Positions 5,752-14,136 of a stretch of DNA of 17,092 nt are shown here, piece by piece (position 1 is the stretch's first letter; each line of letters begins with the position of its first letter). Origin of the DNA: Bacillota bacterium (GTDB taxonomy: Bacteria > Bacillota_E > Sulfobacillia > Sulfobacillales > Sulfobacillaceae); contig JAKAAL010000013.1 of assembly GCA_021802375.1 (NCBI GenBank), forward strand, positions 1-17,092, written 5' to 3'. The position numbers were made by a program, and so were the translations under genes. Below the pieces are notes generated by a model. It was not told the origin of the DNA. It searched no databases and worked only from the letters and a program-made list of their open reading frames with translations.

Positions 5752-7152
5752 TCAATAGAGTTCCGTTATAGACCGCGCCAGCGTCTCAACGCAACCTGAG
5801 TTAATTAAGCCAGCCAATGGGATGCGCGTGTCGCGTCGCGCTAAAGCCGATAAAACCTCTGTCTGAACCCGGCCCTCGATAGTCGTCGGGAGATTATCGG
5901 TCACCACCAGACACACCTCTTGGCCGTCGATTAGCGACGCTGTTTCCCCGAGTTCTGCCATCAGTTCTAGACGCGTTTGGCTAGTCACCACAAACAGCCA
6001 AGGGGTCCCTTTAAGATCCGACGAACAGGCCACTTCTCGAACCTTCGCGATGGCGCGCATCCACTCCAAAAGGGGAGCAATGCTGTCATTCTGGGCTTCT
6101 GAAGTTTTGGCTTTTGACAGGTGACGGTTGCGCGATAAATCGCCCCCCGGACTCGCCTGACTTACCCCGACTGCCCTTCCCCGGGTGTATAGCCCCTCAG
6201 ACAGGTTGGGATACAGTCGTTGGGTTTGAGCTCGGGTCCGCTGCCAGAGGGAGCCGCGTTCCGGACCTATGCATACCTCCGGAATCTCAGCATCCACCTC
6301 AATCCCATTGATGTTGTCGCCTATGCCGATCTCATAAGTATTCCGTTCGGGCGGGATAGGCCCGTCCGCATCTAGCCAAATCGCACGCGCCCCTTCTGCT
6401 AAAATCACCCAGGTCAGCACCAGCCGGTCGGCTAGTCCCCCCGTTGTGGTTTGGATACCTACCCGCATATTAGGGGATAGGCCGGTCATGGCTTTAAAGG
6501 TCTGGTGCCAAGCAATCAGGCTCCCTATGCCCGAAAACGCATAAGGATCCTCACTATCGCCATACATCAGAAGACCGACAACATTGGCTTCTAGCGAGAC
6601 AGGATCCAACATCTCCAAGTCCAAAGCCTGCACCTCATTGAAGTCCCAACACGCGCCCTGGTTTGGCCGACCAGAGGGATCGCCGGTCCACAAAACCGGC
6701 AAAGAGCTGGCCGCTTTGACGAACAATAGGTCCCCCGAAACCACAAAGCGCGCTTCACTTCGAGCGATGTGCTGGCTGAACTCGGCCAGGCAGTCAGTCA
6801 CACTGCGCACCACCACTGCACCCAGCCGGGACGCGGCCAGCCATGCCACCAAGCTCGATATAGTCGCCGGCCCCTGAATGCAAATCCTATCGCCGGAACA
6901 TACTCCGTGATCTCGCCACCACCGGGCCAGACGTGCACTGTGCCAATACAACTCTCGATAGGTTGTTTGCTGTTCCCGGCGCCGGTCGACCACCGCTATT
7001 TGGTCCGCCCGCGTTTCCAAGTGTCGGTCCACCACGTTGATGGCAGGGTTCCCATATCCACCTATGAACCAACGCTCTTGATGGTGAACGTAACGCCAGG
7101 GAACAGTCCACTCGTACGTGGCCGCCCGATATTCCCACCACTGTTCATCCAT
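5752..7152 (-). CDS. degenerate acyl-CoA synthetase-like (ANL) protein
   Basis: A 466-residue protein related to the N-terminal domain of acyl- and acetyl-CoA synthetases. Recognisable parts are GGYGNPAINVVDRHLETRAD, TYRELYWHSARLARWWRDHG, GDRICIQGP and a LVAWLAASRLGAVVVRS stretch, all in family order. The ATP-binding SGTTGxPKG loop, the YGxTE motif and the YxTGD hinge motif cannot be found; MYGDSEDPYAFSG sits where the phosphate loop would be. At 466 residues it is also shorter than the usual 500-650. The long open frame without stops suggests a pseudo-enzyme or a very divergent ligase rather than recent decay. The ATG at 7152 follows AGGAGGG by about 9 bases. It leads the operon with a thioesterase and a PAP2 phosphatase. 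Confidence 0.65.
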   Translation of the reverse strand: MDEQWWEYRAATYEWTVPWRYVHHQERWFIGGYGNPAINVVDRHLETRADQIAVVDRRREQQTTYRELYWHSARLARWWRDHGVCSGDRICIQGPATISSLVAWLAASRLGAVVVRSVTDCLAEFSQHIARSEARFVVSGDLLFVKAASSLPVLWTGDPSGRPNQGACWDFNEVQALDLEMLDPVSLEANVVGLLMYGDSEDPYAFSGIGSLIAWHQTFKAMTGLSPNMRVGIQTTTGGLADRLVLTWVILAEGARAIWLDADGPIPPERNTYEIGIGDNINGIEVDAEIPEVCIGPERGSLWQRTRAQTQRLYPNLSEGLYTRGRAVGVSQASPGGDLSRNRHLSKAKTSEAQNDSIAPLLEWMRAIAKVREVACSSDLKGTPWLFVVTSQTRLELMAELGETASLIDGQEVCLVVTDNLPTTIEGRVQTEVLSALARRDTRIPLAGLINSGCVETLARSITELY

Positions 7153-7161
7153 GACCAGCAT

Positions 7162-7187
7162 CCCTCCTCTAGTTTGCCCACTAGAGG
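7162..7187 (-). promoter_or_regulatory. leader inverted repeat overlapping the Shine-Dalgarno site
   Basis: A perfect 8-bp inverted repeat with a 6-base spacer, CCTCTAGT-N6-ACTAGAGG (7166-7187), lies in the leader of the ANL-like gene. On the mRNA its 3' arm runs straight into AGGG, so the stem would cover part of the GGAGG ribosome binding site (7162-7170). It could act as an operator for the divergent MarR regulator or as an RNA hairpin that limits translation. Confidence 0.5.
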
Positions 7188-7298
7188 CTATTCCCGATGT
7201 CACCCGAACTTGCTATGGCCAGGCAAATACTTTTGGTGACACCGATGGCAGGCATGACTCACCAGTTCCAGGGGCACGCTTTGAATAATGGGCCAAAA

Positions 7299-7362
7299 TT
7301 GATTGCAATACTTGTCGTGTGTGATACTATTGTTGCAAGGCGAATGATTGTCTTACCGACAA
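7299..7362 (+). promoter_or_regulatory. promoter and candidate operators of the marR-MFS operon
   Basis: A possible promoter is TTGATT (7299-7304), 18 bases, GATACT (7323-7328). TTGCAA (7303-7308) with TACTAT (7325-7330) is an alternative. Inverted repeats CAATA / TATTG bracket this region, and TTGTC-N5-GACAA (7348-7362) lies in the leader, about 30 bases before the marR ATG. MarR proteins usually bind such repeats at their own promoter, so self-repression is likely. Confidence 0.45.
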
Positions 7363-7391
7363 CAGTCTTAATAAATAGTGAGGTGGCTCCT

Positions 7392-7889
7392 ATGAACGCC
7401 GAACGTCACGAACCCACGGAAGACCAACGTCGGGCATTACGTGCCGTGGCAAACGTGGTACGTCTGGCTGAGCCTTTGATTTTCGATTTGTGGCGCTCGC
7501 ACGAACTCACCTTGGCGCAAGTTCAATGTCTAAGAATTCTCAGCAAGCAGTCGGAACAAGCGGGCGATTTGGCCAAGAAATTATCGATGTCGTCCACGTC
7601 GCTCACCCGTATCTTGGAGCGACTAGAGTCTCGCGAAATGGTTGAGCGTATCATCGACCGCCATGATCGTCGACGCATCAGGGTTCAACTCACGAACACC
7701 GGACGACAAACCGTAGGCAGTCTGACGAGTTGGTATCATAGCGCCCTGTTTAAAGCCATTCAGGACATGACGCCGACTCAACTCCAGCAGCTAACCACCG
7801 TACTTGATACCTACAGTCAAAGTGTGAGCCTATGCGAGCAAGTGGAGATGGGCACGCCATCGCCCATATCATCCGAACAACTTCGATAA
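7392..7889 (+). CDS. MarR-family transcriptional regulator
   Basis: A 165-residue winged helix-turn-helix protein of usual MarR length. MarR dimers repress nearby efflux or stress genes until a small, often aromatic or phenolic ligand binds. The helix-turn-helix spans about residues 56-82 (AGDLAKKLSMSSTSLTRILE), followed by the wing RIIDRHDRRRIRVQLT (about 87-102), the most typical signature of the family. The ATG at 7392 is preceded by GAGGTGG at a suitable distance. Longer in-frame starts would run through the promoter region. The MFS exporter gene begins 33 bases downstream on the same strand, so the regulator very likely controls it. Control of the divergent ANL operon is possible through the shared intergenic region. 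Confidence 0.9.
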   Translation: MNAERHEPTEDQRRALRAVANVVRLAEPLIFDLWRSHELTLAQVQCLRILSKQSEQAGDLAKKLSMSSTSLTRILERLESREMVERIIDRHDRRRIRVQLTNTGRQTVGSLTSWYHSALFKAIQDMTPTQLQQLTTVLDTYSQSVSLCEQVEMGTPSPISSEQLR

Positions 7890-7922
7890 TCGTGAGCACG
7901 CTTGAGGGAGGGAAAGGTAAGT

Positions 7923-9902
7923 ATGGCCAACCGCGCTAGCGCGTCACATCAGGCTCCCACAACCGGAAGCTACAAGTGGATCGCGCTGTCCAACACCACA
8001 TTAGGCGTGTTGATGGCAACGATTAACACCACCATCCTAATCATCTCGTTGCCTGCCATCTTTCGCGGAATCCAAGTTAATCCCTTGCACGGCGGGCAAA
8101 CCAGCCTGTTATTGTGGATATTGCTCGGGTTCAACGTGGCTACAACCATATTGTTGGTGTCGTTTGGGCGTATATCCGACAGCTATGGCCGGGTCAAACT
8201 CTATAACCTGGGCTTTTTAATCTTTACGATTGGTTCCATTTTGCTGTTCCTAACCCCGGGAAAAGGGGCTACCGGCGAGTGGGAACTTATCATTTTCCGG
8301 TTTGTTCAAGGAATTGGCGGTGCCTTCTTATTCGCTAACAGTGCTGCCATTCTCACCGACGCATTCCCGGCGGACGAACGCGGCCTAGCCCTGGGCCTCA
8401 ATCAGATTGCCGCGATCGGCGGCGGTGTGATTGGGCTAGTGGTAGGCGGACTGCTTTCCGCAATCGACTGGCGAGCCATTTTTCTTGTCAACGTGCCGGT
8501 CGGTATTTTCGGGACCATTTGGGCTTATATTGCACTGCGTGAGACCGCGACCATCAGGGAAGCCAAACGGATCGACTGGTGGGGCAATCTCACGTTCGCG
8601 CTCGGGCTCATGGGTGTTATGTTAGGTCTCACCTATAGCATTAGCCCTTACAAAAACCATCCTATGGGCTGGCAGAGCCCATTTGTATTGATCAGCCTGA
8701 TTGGCGGCGTGGCATTGTTGATTGCCTTTGTCATTATCGAGAGTGTGGTCGACGATCCCATGTTCCATCTCGGGCTCTTTAAGACACGGGCGTTTTCCAT
8801 CGGCAATTTCACCAGCCTAATGGGGGCCATCGCGCGCGGCGGTTTATCGTTTATGTTGATTATTTGGCTCCAAGGGGTGTGGTTACCGCTACATGGGGTC
8901 TCTTTTGTCCACACCCCCTTGCAAGCCGGTATCGACACCATCCCACAGATGGCCGGATTCTTAGTGTTTGGCCCCATCAGCGGGCGTCTCTCGGACCGGT
9001 ATGGCCCGCGTTGGTTTGCCACCATTGGCATGTTGGTCAGCTCCATAGGATTTTTCCTACTCAATACCCTTCCCCCCGATTTTCACTACTGGACCTTCGC
9101 CTTTTATATCTTTGTGGTCGGGGCGGGAATGGGATTGTTCGCATCGCCTAATAGCTCCGCTATCATGAGTTCCGTTCCGGCGCGCTTTCGTGGAGCTGCC
9201 TCGGGTATGCGCGCCACCTTTATGAATGCGGGGATGATGCTCTCCATGGGGATTTTCTTCTCCATGGTCATTGGTTCGCTCGCCAGCGGCCTTCCGGGTG
9301 CCATCACCAAAGGCCTTAGTAAGTTCGCCTTGCCAAGTGCGGCCATTAGCCATCTCGCCCATCTCCCGCCCCTAAGCGTGCTGTTCGCGGCTCTATTGGG
9401 ATATAATCCCTTAAAGATGCTCTTGGGTGGTACCGCCAAGGGCCGAGTACTTTTAGCTCATTTGCCGCATGCGCAATACCTGGCCATGACTAGCCCCCGG
9501 TATTTCCCGCATCTGATTTCGCATCCCTTTATGACATCATTACGGGTAGTGTTCCTATTCGCAGCCAGCATGACCCTCCTATCCGCGATTCTCTCGGTAT
9601 TTCGGGGGGGTCGATTCATTTACGATGACAATGCGGTTGCTCCCCCCTCCGAGGCGCCATCTCCGGTTCGGCGTGCGCCGATTGGTTCTGTTTTACTAGC
9701 CCTGTCCGCCGTATGGATGGCCAAAGATGGCGCGAATGCCAATGCCTCTTTCGAACGGGAACAACAACTCAGACGGTCTCTGGCTCTGCTATCCCTATCC
9801 CTGGGTCATACCCATAGCCAAGATGCTATCGTGAGCCAGGACGAAATGCAACGCATAGCCGAAACGTCCGATCGGCCCCTGGCGACCGACCAACGTGCCT
9901 AA
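7923..9902 (+). CDS. MFS drug exporter, DHA2 type
   Basis: A 659-residue proton-driven exporter of the major facilitator superfamily, probably with 14 membrane segments. TM1 carries the DHA2-like MATINTTILIISLPAI (31-46). Motif A is GRISDSYGRVKLYN (82-95). A motif-C-like glycine-rich helix (IAAIGGGVIGLVVGGLL) precedes DWRAIFLVNVPVG. A large hydrophilic loop with a hydrophobic patch, about 100 residues, lies before the last segment and is seen in other large DHA2 members. A soluble tail of about 85 residues ends the protein. The ATG at 7923 follows GGGAGGGAAAGG by 5 bases. It lies directly downstream of marR and ahead of two small membrane proteins. The substrate is not deducible. Confidence 0.88.
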   Translation: MANRASASHQAPTTGSYKWIALSNTTLGVLMATINTTILIISLPAIFRGIQVNPLHGGQTSLLLWILLGFNVATTILLVSFGRISDSYGRVKLYNLGFLIFTIGSILLFLTPGKGATGEWELIIFRFVQGIGGAFLFANSAAILTDAFPADERGLALGLNQIAAIGGGVIGLVVGGLLSAIDWRAIFLVNVPVGIFGTIWAYIALRETATIREAKRIDWWGNLTFALGLMGVMLGLTYSISPYKNHPMGWQSPFVLISLIGGVALLIAFVIIESVVDDPMFHLGLFKTRAFSIGNFTSLMGAIARGGLSFMLIIWLQGVWLPLHGVSFVHTPLQAGIDTIPQMAGFLVFGPISGRLSDRYGPRWFATIGMLVSSIGFFLLNTLPPDFHYWTFAFYIFVVGAGMGLFASPNSSAIMSSVPARFRGAASGMRATFMNAGMMLSMGIFFSMVIGSLASGLPGAITKGLSKFALPSAAISHLAHLPPLSVLFAALLGYNPLKMLLGGTAKGRVLLAHLPHAQYLAMTSPRYFPHLISHPFMTSLRVVFLFAASMTLLSAILSVFRGGRFIYDDNAVAPPSEAPSPVRRAPIGSVLLALSAVWMAKDGANANASFEREQQLRRSLALLSLSLGHTHSQDAIVSQDEMQRIAETSDRPLATDQRA

Positions 9903-9920
9903 AGCAAAGGAGTGATCGTA

Positions 9921-10313
9921 TTGGCAACAAAGTATGTCTGGCCGCTTGTCACCTCTGTATTGCTGATATTATTAGGGGCGGCTCTCATGGTATGGCCTTT
10001 TTTGGTCCACGTCAGCGCCGGTGGGTTTAACCGGGCTGTAGCCGTCGACTTTTGGTCCGGGATGGGAATCGCCGTGGTCGCTCTCCTGGCACTGGCTAGC
10101 TGGTATATGGGGCTAAAGCGCGAACTCATCCAAGCCGGATACCTGGCCCGCCCAGCCGAAAAAGCGGATACCCCTCTGACACCTGAGTCGACCAGTTCCG
10201 AGGAAGACTTGGATCGCCTGCTCCGCCCTTTGGCTGAAACAGTTCTGCGCGACCTGACCGAGCAACTGAATGCTAAAGAAGGGCGCAACAGCGGAGGGGG
10301 GAGTGCATCATGA
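9921..10313 (+). CDS. small two-helix membrane protein
   Basis: A 130-residue protein that I do not recognise as a named family. Two membrane helices (about 8-30 and 48-66) are followed by a hydrophilic, probably cytoplasmic tail of about 60 residues. The tail is rich in Glu, Asp and Arg (SSEEDLDRLLRPLAETVL, then RDLTEQL), predicted helical and able to form a coiled coil. TTG 9921 is preferred because AAAGGAG (9906-9912) stands 8 bases ahead, whereas a GTG at 9912 overlaps that site. It begins 18 bases after the MFS stop and overlaps the next gene by ATGA, so it belongs to the exporter operon. It may be an accessory subunit. Confidence 0.75.
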   Translation: MATKYVWPLVTSVLLILLGAALMVWPFLVHVSAGGFNRAVAVDFWSGMGIAVVALLALASWYMGLKRELIQAGYLARPAEKADTPLTPESTSSEEDLDRLLRPLAETVLRDLTEQLNAKEGRNSGGGSAS

Positions 10314-10552
10314 AGACAGGAACTTGGCTTCACCTGGTTGCAATCCTCGGGGGGATCTGGGCTATTCTTGCCCCTGCCCTGATCGGTTATGCGCCTAAGC
10401 ATGGCGACCCTTGGTCAGGCCTGATTCTGAGTACAACCATTCTGGCCAGTCTCATCATTATTACCGCCATCGTAGGACTTGTGGGCTTTTGGGGGCTATT
10501 TTTGAAGCGGCTAACCGCTAAGCCCGTGCCAGAACCTGAACTCAAAGAGTAA
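10310..10552 (+). CDS. small SPW-like two-helix membrane protein
   Basis: An 80-residue protein with two membrane helices (about 7-25 and 36-62) joined by a short loop, APKHGDPWS. The pattern of a helix ending GIWAILAPALIGY, then DPWSGLILSTTI, resembles SPW-repeat membrane proteins of unknown function. The ATG overlaps the stop of the preceding gene (ATGA 10310-10313), so the two are translationally coupled. A strong terminator follows within 6 bases of the stop. It is the last gene of the marR-MFS operon. No enzymatic motif is visible. Confidence 0.7.
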   Translation: MKTGTWLHLVAILGGIWAILAPALIGYAPKHGDPWSGLILSTTILASLIIITAIVGLVGFWGLFLKRLTAKPVPEPELKE

Positions 10553-10557
10553 TCCAA

Positions 10558-10580
10558 CGGGCCCCGGAGTACGGGGCCCG
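10558..10580. terminator. GC-rich hairpin between convergent operons
   Basis: Perfect 8-bp stem CGGGCCCC (10558-10565) and GGGGCCCG (10573-10580) with a 7-base loop. It lies just past the last gene of the MFS operon and just beyond the cysQ stop on the other strand, so it probably serves both. The following T-rich stretch (CTTTCATTC) is weak. Confidence 0.75.
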
Positions 10581-10583
10581 CTT

Positions 10584-11378
10584 TCATTCAGCTCCTCTAT
10601 GGTCAACCGGTGCGGATGCCACAAACGAGGGATTCACTTCAGCAAACGAATGATAGTTGAGTCTCTTACCATCCAACGTGACCACCGACCCGCCCACAGC
10701 CTCAATTAAAGCCTGGCCTGCCGCCGTATCCCATCCCATGGTGGGCAGCAATCGGACGTATAGATCTACGGAACCGTCCGCGACCCAACAAAACTTCACG
10801 GCACTGCCCGCGTACACGAGCTCGGCTACTGGTATCTGATTTCCCTTAAGCCATTCGTCCACAGTTCCCTGGTGGCTCCGGCTTAACGCCACCCGCCGCG
10901 CATCTTGCGGCAAAAGGTGCCTTAGAGTGGGCAATAAGACCGTATGGTCCCTCTCAACCCAAAAGGCCGATCCCAACCCTCCTACGTATGTACGGGCTTT
11001 TAGCGGCACGTCAACCAAGCCCCAAAGAGGAAATCCCATTTTATCCACCAAGGCGACATTGATGGTAAATTCACCGTTTTTCCGAATAAACTCCTTGGTT
11101 CCGTCCAACGGGTCGACCAACCAGAACCCCAAGCCCTCTCCGGCTGGGTATGGAGGATCGCCGTGACCCATCTCTTCGGAAATGACGGGTACTTTCGGCA
11201 AGATGGGTGAGAGCCCTTCCCATAATATCCCGTGCGAGGCCTGGTCGGCCCGAGTCACTGGTGAATGATCGCTCTTCTCTTCGGTACTGAAGTCGCCGCT
11301 AGCGTATACGTCCAGAATGGCGTTACGAGCGCGCTCCACCACAGGCCATACCCTGTCAAAAAGATCACGGCTTTGCAT
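10584..11378 (-). CDS. cysQ: 3'(2'),5'-bisphosphate nucleotidase, CysQ-like
   Basis: A 264-residue member of the inositol-monophosphatase fold. CysQ removes the 3'-phosphate of 3'-phosphoadenosine 5'-phosphate (PAP), a by-product of sulfate assimilation and of phosphopantetheine transfer to acyl carrier protein. Metal-binding residues are visible: SPVTRAD (39-45), Glu68-Glu69 in ISEEM, DPLDGT (89-94) and WDTAAG (216-221). The stretch GTKEFIRKNGEFTINVAL is characteristic of the CysQ branch rather than plain inositol monophosphatases. The ATG at 11378 lies 9 bases after the E3 gene stop, with a GGGAGGT site overlapping that stop. It is the last gene of the operon and ends at a terminator. Confidence 0.85.
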   Translation of the reverse strand: MQSRDLFDRVWPVVERARNAILDVYASGDFSTEEKSDHSPVTRADQASHGILWEGLSPILPKVPVISEEMGHGDPPYPAGEGLGFWLVDPLDGTKEFIRKNGEFTINVALVDKMGFPLWGLVDVPLKARTYVGGLGSAFWVERDHTVLLPTLRHLLPQDARRVALSRSHQGTVDEWLKGNQIPVAELVYAGSAVKFCWVADGSVDLYVRLLPTMGWDTAAGQALIEAVGGSVVTLDGKRLNYHSFAEVNPSFVASAPVDHRGAE

Positions 11379-11387
11379 ACAGTGTCG

Positions 11388-12842
11388 TTACCTCCCTGAG
11401 GTTCCCGAACCGCCTCTTGGACGGCGCGATGTAGCCAAATGGATGGGCCGCCCTAATGCCACCTCTGCGGCCTCCATCAGTGTTTCGGACAACGTCGGAT
11501 GCGCATGAATGGTCAACGCCAAATCCTCGAGAGCGCCCCCCAACTCCACCGCGAGTGTCCCTTCACCAATCAGTGTCGACGCCTCGGGACCTACTAAATG
11601 CACGCCTAAAATCTGGCCGGACTCGCGGTCCGCCACGACCCACGCATCGCCTTCGGGCTGATCCAACGAGAGCGCCCGGCCGTTCGCGGCGAAGGGGAAT
11701 CGCCCCACGATAGGCTCAAAACCTTGTTCTTTAGCCTGATCCAGGGTTAGGCCTGCACTGGCAATTTCCGGATCCGTAAAAATCACGGCCGGTATGACCG
11801 TCGCATCGGCGGCACTGGGCAAGCCGGAGAGACTTTCCGCAGCGATTTTGCCCTGGTAGGTCGCCTTGTGGGCCAACATCGGTCCCGGTGTGATATCCCC
11901 GATGGCTGCAATATCCGGATTCTTGGTCCTGAGGCGCTGGTCCACTACGACTAAGCCGTGATCGTCTATGGTCACCCCGGCTTCGGAAAGATCGAGCCCA
12001 TCAGTGTTGGGCGCACGTCCCACCGTCACCAACACCGCATCCGCCACCAGCGTGAACGCATCTTGGGAGCTTTCTACAGTTAATTCAGCTTGACGATCAC
12101 TGAACTGGGCCCTGGCCACCGAGGTATTAAGATACACCGTACCGCCCATCTCTTTAAAGCGCCGGTCCACCACCCGCACCAATGCGGGGTCGGTTCCCCC
12201 CAAAAGCGTTCCGGTGGCTTCAATCACCGTCACCTTGGCACCAAATTTCAAAAAGGCCGTGCCCAGTTCCATGCCAATATACCCGCCTCCCACGACTACC
12301 AAATGCTCGGGTATACGCTCTAAAGCCAGCAACTCTGTGGACCCCATCACCACGCTACCCGGTGTTTCGGGCAACACCTCCAGTATGCGGGGCCGGGAGC
12401 CGGTGGCGATGATCGCCTGCGCAAACTCAATCTTTTTGCTCTCGTACTCCGAGACCACTCGTACGTGGTGGGGACCGACAAAGCGCGCCTCACCTTGGAT
12501 CACCGCCACCTGATGCGCATCCAATAGTTGACGCACGCCGCCAGTTAAACGTTCGACCACCTGCGACTTAAAGTGCTGGGCTCGACTCAGATCAAAAGAC
12601 ATATTTTCCACCCGAATACCCCGCGACCAAGCCTCTTGAAGCCGGAACCATTCATGGCTTACGGAAATCAGCGCCTTAGACGGAATACACCCCACATTGA
12701 GGCAAACCCCGCCGACCTCATTACGCTCAACTAACGTAACCTGGCGACCCAACTGCGCCGCCCGAATGGCTGCCACGTATCCGCCTGGGCCGCCGCCCAG
12801 CACCAGAAGATCCGCACTCTCCGTAAATTCTCCAACAACCAT
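11388..12842 (-). CDS. lpdA: dihydrolipoyl dehydrogenase (E3)
   Basis: A 484-residue FAD-dependent enzyme that reoxidises the dihydrolipoyl groups of E2 and passes electrons to NAD+. The FAD-binding GGGPGG (16-21) follows the first strand. The redox disulfide is in CLNVGC (Cys47 and Cys52). A second dinucleotide motif, VVGGGYIGMELG, binds NAD, and GDITPG is the second FAD contact. The catalytic C-terminal motif HAHPTLSE supplies the His-Glu pair. All catalytic residues are present and the length is normal. ATG 12842 overlaps the E2 stop (TGATG) and has GGAG 8 bases upstream. A GTG three bases earlier is possible. It is part of the E1-E2-E3 operon. Confidence 0.95.
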   Translation of the reverse strand: MVVGEFTESADLLVLGGGPGGYVAAIRAAQLGRQVTLVERNEVGGVCLNVGCIPSKALISVSHEWFRLQEAWSRGIRVENMSFDLSRAQHFKSQVVERLTGGVRQLLDAHQVAVIQGEARFVGPHHVRVVSEYESKKIEFAQAIIATGSRPRILEVLPETPGSVVMGSTELLALERIPEHLVVVGGGYIGMELGTAFLKFGAKVTVIEATGTLLGGTDPALVRVVDRRFKEMGGTVYLNTSVARAQFSDRQAELTVESSQDAFTLVADAVLVTVGRAPNTDGLDLSEAGVTIDDHGLVVVDQRLRTKNPDIAAIGDITPGPMLAHKATYQGKIAAESLSGLPSAADATVIPAVIFTDPEIASAGLTLDQAKEQGFEPIVGRFPFAANGRALSLDQPEGDAWVVADRESGQILGVHLVGPEASTLIGEGTLAVELGGALEDLALTIHAHPTLSETLMEAAEVALGRPIHLATSRRPRGGSGTSGR

Positions 12843-14077
12843 CACTTCATCTCCAAAAACAATTCGGCTGGCCGGTTCAGATAGCGCATCACCTGATTGG
12901 TAAAACGCCCCGCCGTGCCACCATCCACCACGCGGTGGTCAAATGTCAGAGAGACTGCCATAACCGGACGCGCCTCAATCCGATCATTATCCGCCAGAAC
13001 CACTGCTTTCTTCTGGATGCGCCCCGTTCCAAAAATGCCGACCTCCGGATAATTAATCACGGGCGTAGCAAACAGCCCCCCAAACGATCCATAGTTGGTG
13101 ATGGTAAAGGTCGACCCGGTCATTTCTTCACGCGTCAATTCATGTCGATGCGCCCGATCGGAAAGATCGTTAATCTCGACCGCCAATTCTTTGAGGCTTT
13201 TCTGATCGGCATAGCGAATTACCGGCACGATCAGACCCTCGGGGTCGTCGACCGCAATACCGATGTGATAGTAGGACTTCAAAACAATTTCATGACTTTG
13301 GTCATCCAAACTGGCGTTAAGATAGGGGAAAAGTTTTAAGGCGGCCACCACTGCTTTGACGACAAACGGCAAATAGGTCAGTTTGATAGGGGCGTTGACC
13401 AATGCCTTTTTCATGTCATTGCGCATGGCCACCAGGTCGGAAACCTCCACCTCGTCCATGGTGGATACATGTGGTGCAGTAAATTTGGACCGCACCATAT
13501 GCTCGGCAATGGCCCGCCTTGTGCCCCGCAAGGGGATACGGGTCTCTTTCTCCTCGGGGTCCCCCACCATCACACCCGGGGTTTTTTCGGTTGGGTCGGC
13601 GGTCCCTATCTGGTGTCGACGCACATCCTCAGCCAACACCCGGCCTCTCTCGCCCGTGCCCTTAACCGTGTGAAGCTCGACCCCTAACTCGCGAGCCAAC
13701 TTGCGCACCGCCGGCGTCGCCAAGACACGGCCGTTCGCAATAGGCACCGGCTTTAAGACTTCGATAGGTGGCGGCGGCGATGATGATTCAGCGGTCACAC
13801 TCGACCCCTTTTGGGAACCGGCCGCAGGGTTCTCCCCGATTTGAGTAAATTTTATCACCACCGCACCTACGGGAACCAGGTCGCCTTCTTGGGCCAATAT
13901 TTCTGTGACGTGGCCCTCCACCGGAGAGGGAATGTCTACCGTCGCCTTGTCGGTCTGAATTTCCAAAATAGGCTGGTCCACTTTTACCGCGTCCCCTATA
14001 GTCACCAGCCACTTGACTATTTCCGCCTCGTGGATTCCCTCTCCCACGTCGGGAAGCTTCCACTCGTAAAGCGCCAT
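12842..14077 (-). CDS. pdhC: 2-oxoacid dehydrogenase acyltransferase (E2), lipoylated
   Basis: A 411-residue core subunit that accepts the acyl group from E1 on a swinging lipoyl arm and transfers it to coenzyme A. One lipoyl domain (about 1-80) has the modified Lys44 in [11 protein letters not shown] flexible Pro/Ser/Ala linker follows (about 82-117), then the peripheral subunit-binding domain (about 119-152, [14 protein letters not shown] and GRVLAEDV). The catalytic domain (about 180-411) ends with FDHRVVDGG (His381, Asp385). ATG 14077 follows GGTAGGAG by about 5 bases; the longer reading from 14101 lacks this. The substrate may be pyruvate or branched-chain oxoacids, and sequence reading alone does not separate these. 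Bases 13252-13328 of the gene recur at the right window edge. Confidence 0.93.
   Translation of the reverse strand: MALYEWKLPDVGEGIHEAEIVKWLVTIGDAVKVDQPILEIQTDKATVDIPSPVEGHVTEILAQEGDLVPVGAVVIKFTQIGENPAAGSQKGSSVTAESSSPPPPIEVLKPVPIANGRVLATPAVRKLARELGVELHTVKGTGERGRVLAEDVRRHQIGTADPTEKTPGVMVGDPEEKETRIPLRGTRRAIAEHMVRSKFTAPHVSTMDEVEVSDLVAMRNDMKKALVNAPIKLTYLPFVVKAVVAALKLFPYLNASLDDQSHEIVLKSYYHIGIAVDDPEGLIVPVIRYADQKSLKELAVEINDLSDRAHRHELTREEMTGSTFTITNYGSFGGLFATPVINYPEVGIFGTGRIQKKAVVLADNDRIEARPVMAVSLTFDHRVVDGGTAGRFTNQVMRYLNRPAELFLEMK
13252..13328. repeat. 77-bp segment of the E2 gene repeated at the right window edge
   Basis: Identical to 17016-17092. The flanks differ immediately on the left (A at 13251 against C at 17015). 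The segment lies within the catalytic domain of E2, so this internal copy is the true gene sequence. Confidence 0.95.
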
Positions 14078-14136
14078 ACGGTCTCCTACCTTTCCGGCCA
14101 CCCCCCAGTTTATGTTGGGCCTGCCGATGGTTCAAT

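Noticed and set aside
7197..7391. Upstream extension of the MarR protein to 7197
   Set aside because: The extension covers the promoter and operator-like repeats and does not look like MarR sequence. GAGGTGG supports the ATG at 7392.
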